From Chloromonas sp. AAM2 (Eukaryota > Chlorophyta > Chlorophyceae > Chlamydomonadales > Chlamydomonadaceae): a stretch of 64,000 bases of DNA. Position 1 is the first letter of the stretch, and every line of letters begins with the position of its first letter. The stretch spans positions 20,764-84,763 of the forward strand of contig QAXH01005246.1 in assembly GCA_004335635.1 (NCBI GenBank), in the 5' to 3' direction. This document shows, piece by piece, positions 61,318-64,000 of this stretch. Made by a program: the position numbers and the translations under genes. Below the pieces are notes generated by a model. It did no database searches and was not told the DNA's origin. It saw only the letters and a list, made by a program, of their open reading frames with translations.

Positions 61318-62232
61318 GAGGAAAGCGCGTTATTCAGTTCGATGAAGCCAACCATGTGCCTCTACTGCAAGCGTGGTGCAAGCAGGCTCTGAGCTGGTGG
61401 AGCAAAATTGGTGATTTGACAAGTCAGACGTTGCGTTTCAAAGTGACTGAGGCTTTTCCAAGCAGGGTGCTGAAAAGATTTTGCCACTTGAGCTGAAAAG
61501 ATTTGCCATCATCTTCCATGCGTTTCTTGTCATGGTAAGAAGGCGTTGATCAAGCTTGTGCCGGCATAGTTGGAGGCATGAGGTTCTGCCAATTACAAGA
61601 AGGGAGTGCACATCATGAAGCACGTCCAAGCAAATGAACCAATCTTGTACTGCAGAAAAACAGAATTCTGCGGTAACCTCCCTTCTTGTGACGGCATTGG
61701 TACCATTGCAACTCTTTGCCTGTCTGCCTTTGCATCGCAGGTTGTCCTGTTCTGTTCTCACTGTGCTAGCTGTTTCTCTCAATGTGCTTGAGTACCTTGA
61801 CCTTTCAACGGTCTCAGCACCGAGGGATGTCGTCAAATGTGCGTTTGTTTTGAGGTTGCACTGCTGCACAAATCCAACCGGAGCACAGGCGCATACCGCC
61901 AGGAGTGGTAGGCTTGCTCAGGGTAGGGCAGTGTCCTTTGACGACTTCCCAAACCAATCAGGCGTGGGAGGTGTCAACTTGTCCTGTCATTGATCTGCCC
62001 CACTCGTTCAGAATGGATTTGTGTCATCGGCTACTGCCAAACTCATGGAAGCATGCTGTTCTCACATACACATGAAGCCATCTCGTGAAGCCACCCAGTG
62101 AACGTTCCCAGACACCGGTGCACCCCGTCTTCAAATGCCGGCGCAGCGCACATCTGATGGGTGAGCCAAGCCCCAATGGTCTCATTTTGGCATGGCAAGA
62201 CACAACTGTCCTTCTGGAGATATCGCTCCGAG

Positions 62233-62290
62233 TGGTATCAAGCCCACTTTACATTGGCTTTAAAATTGTCTTTGGCACATCGGCCCGTGT
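62233..62290 (-). repeat. Dispersed repeat, inverted copy of 463-510 and 4085-4140
   Basis: The reverse complement shares ACACGGGCCGATGTGCCAAA and AAAGCCAATGTAAAGTGGGC with the copy at 4085-4140. Confidence 0.75.
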
Positions 62291-63649
62291 AAAACGAGTG
62301 CAGTATGACATGCTCGTGCTTCACTATGACAGCTGAGCTTGTGATGATTGTCTTAGCGCGTCACCCCATGTAAAACTGAGGCTATCAACATTGACTGTCA
62401 ACGTTGCCCCAGTATGCAAACAATGGCTTGCAAGTTTGCGAAGAGTGCAATAATCTGTATAACAAAGGACAACAGTTCCCTCAAAAAGGAGCCGCAACAA
62501 CGCGGATAATAAGTGCACAATCACCTGTGTACAGGCGTGAGCGCTTTCGAACAATATGCATTCATGAATCTACGTGAGTTCTGATACCAGCGATGGCCGG
62601 CTGTTCGTGTGCAGCAACAATCTGATAAGAGCAACAGCAAGACTGCGATGATGTCACAGTGAGCGGTTTCCGATTATCTCTGGTGTCAAAAGAAGGACGG
62701 TCGCCAAGGACGTCATGAGATTAAGCGTCACCATCACCTCCAGCTTTGTCGCCAACCCACTGCAGCCATGCAAAACCAGGCGGACAGTGAGCAGTGTCAC
62801 ACCATGTGGCATAGCCAGAGTTGATTGGCGAGCTGACCGACAACAAGCACGGATGGATCTGAAAGCAGCTAGAAACAAGCATGCGTTTGTTTTCTGCTTT
62901 TCTTGTCGCCTTGTCACACAAGCTAATGCTCGTGTTGGTTTGATGTGCACAGTGCTGTATACTGGCTTGCACCTCCTGACCCTGCCCCGACTCTGATGGC
63001 AACTCCACTGACATCAGTTTGCTGGTCACGAGCTGGTCTGCAGTGCCTGTTCGGACCTCACCATGAGCATCTTGAATGGTAGCTTGACAAGCCCTGCGGT
63101 GCAGCGCAGGCAAACAGTCTGATGATGTAGACAAACTGTGTGTGTGCTGTGGCCAGCATGCAACAACACGAGTTCCATTTGGACTTGAGCAATGCATCCC
63201 TAAAGGTCATTCGAATTCAGTATCATCGTACTTTGCACCTTTCTTGGCTTAACGACTGTCAGGCGCGTAATTCTTGGAGAGATAATGTGTCTAGCTGCAG
63301 TACCGTGGGTTGAACCATGAAAAGCCATGTAATGATGATGATGATGTACTTTGCACCCTGCTACCAGCACGCTTTCTTGGCCATGGACACTTGATGGTCA
63401 GCCTCTCATTTGCTGTCTGCTCGTGATGAAATGTCATGATGGGTCGCCAACAGACCTATCTCTTCTGTCAGGAGCCTTAGCAAAAGCCTGGGCAGAAGGC
63501 TTGGCAGCGGTAGTGGTGAATATGGTGCGAGTTTGCGTAACTGTGTGTATAGTAGGCCGTGTACAGCAATTCTGAGAGTGGCGGGCACTTCCTTGGTCCA
63601 TTTGAGGCACGTGGTCAACGTTTTGAGTCAAACGGACAAGTGTTTGGTG

Positions 63650-63815
63650 TGGGGCCTACCCAAATTAAATCCCAAATAAACCCTCCTCGCCCTTGATTGG
63701 GAACCCAAATTTGGACCCAAAAATTTGTCGTGTGAACACAATCCAAATTTGGGTTTCCAAATTTGGGCCAAAATATTATCCAGATTTTGATTCAAATTTG
63801 CCACGTGTGAACACT
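63650..63815. repeat. AT-rich palindromic block, possible transposon end
   Basis: CCAAATTTGGG-type palindromes occur several times in direct and inverted orientation, along with two copies of a CGTGTGAACAC motif (about 63729 and 63804). Dense subterminal repeats of this kind are typical of DNA-transposon ends, but no terminal inverted repeat or target duplication could be fixed. Confidence 0.4.
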
Positions 63816-63933
63816 TCCTAATAATGATGATGATGACGATGATGTATCATCGCAAAAAACCAGCCGAAACGCAAAATAGGTCAAACCTCGCCAGAGGCGA
63901 AAACTTTTTACAGAAAACGCGAAAATAAATGGG

Positions 63934-64000
63934 GGTATGTATGTATGTATGTATGTATGTATGTATGTATGTATGTATGTATGTATGTATGTATGTATGT
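63934..64000 (+). repeat. (TATG)n microsatellite at window end
   Basis: At least sixteen GTAT/TATG tetranucleotides continue to the last base. Confidence 0.95.

Larger units (their letters stand above)
61318..64000. other. Gene-poor right end with repeats
   Basis: No supported gene. Contents: an inverted copy of the 463-510 repeat at 62233-62290, a copy of the (ATG)n-ended repeat at 63285-63343, an AT-rich palindromic block at 63650-63815, and a (TATG)n microsatellite running off the window at 63934-64000. A frame near 61740-61870 (LNVLEYLDLSTVSAPRD) resembles an LRR piece and may be a fragment of the preceding gene family. Confidence 0.5.

Noticed and set aside
1..64000. Search for CRISPR arrays, bacterial operons or rRNA genes
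   Set aside because: None seen. The window is intron-rich eukaryotic nuclear DNA and its tandem arrays lack spacer structure. tRNA genes could not be excluded by eye.

Overview
This is nuclear DNA from a green alga (Chlorophyta, most likely a flagellate or a lineage that kept flagellar genes). Genes are broken into many short exons with GT-AG and some GC-AG introns. The proteins include a eukaryotic ribosomal protein L14, the axonemal ruler protein CCDC39/FAP59, a gametolysin-type metalloprotease, a plant-type sugar phosphatase and a CDPK. I rebuilt the genes exon by exon from reading frame, splice sites and intron phase. No database search or RNA evidence was available, so lineage and product names rest on recognised motifs.

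Layout. 1-7.4 kb: a small ankyrin-repeat gene (minus) divergent from an SGPP-like HAD phosphatase (plus). 7.5-12.3 kb: a secreted M11/gametolysin-like metalloprotease. 13.8-23.6 kb: a large predicted receptor-like protein with signal peptide, two EGF-like modules, one transmembrane helix and a cytoplasmic RING-H2 domain. 25.3-33 kb (minus): a P-loop NTPase fused to a PD-(D/E)XK nuclease, resembling the NTPase-nuclease architecture described for Crinkler/RHS-type proteins. It lies between two direct copies of the 3' end of the RING gene (about 23.0-24.1 and 33.65-34.8 kb); the second copy is a decayed fragment. 35.5-37.0 kb (minus): RPL14, divergent from CCDC39/FAP59 (37.4-47.8 kb). 49.0-58.5 kb: a CDPK with an N-terminal C2 domain. 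60.0-61.3 kb: a partial leucine-rich-repeat-like gene. The rest is intergenic DNA with dispersed repeats.

The strongest signals are: (1) the NTPase-nuclease gene and its flanking duplication; (2) a 39-bp minisatellite in that gene whose every unit carries the 3' splice acceptor, stays in frame and has no stop; (3) three other genes or introns where a short duplication has copied an exon end with its 5' splice site; (4) the EGF-TM-RING and C2-CDPK architectures; (5) an intron of the CDPK gene holding a near-perfect 29-bp inverted repeat. The three assembly gaps (N runs) sit in low-complexity or tandem-repeat sequence.
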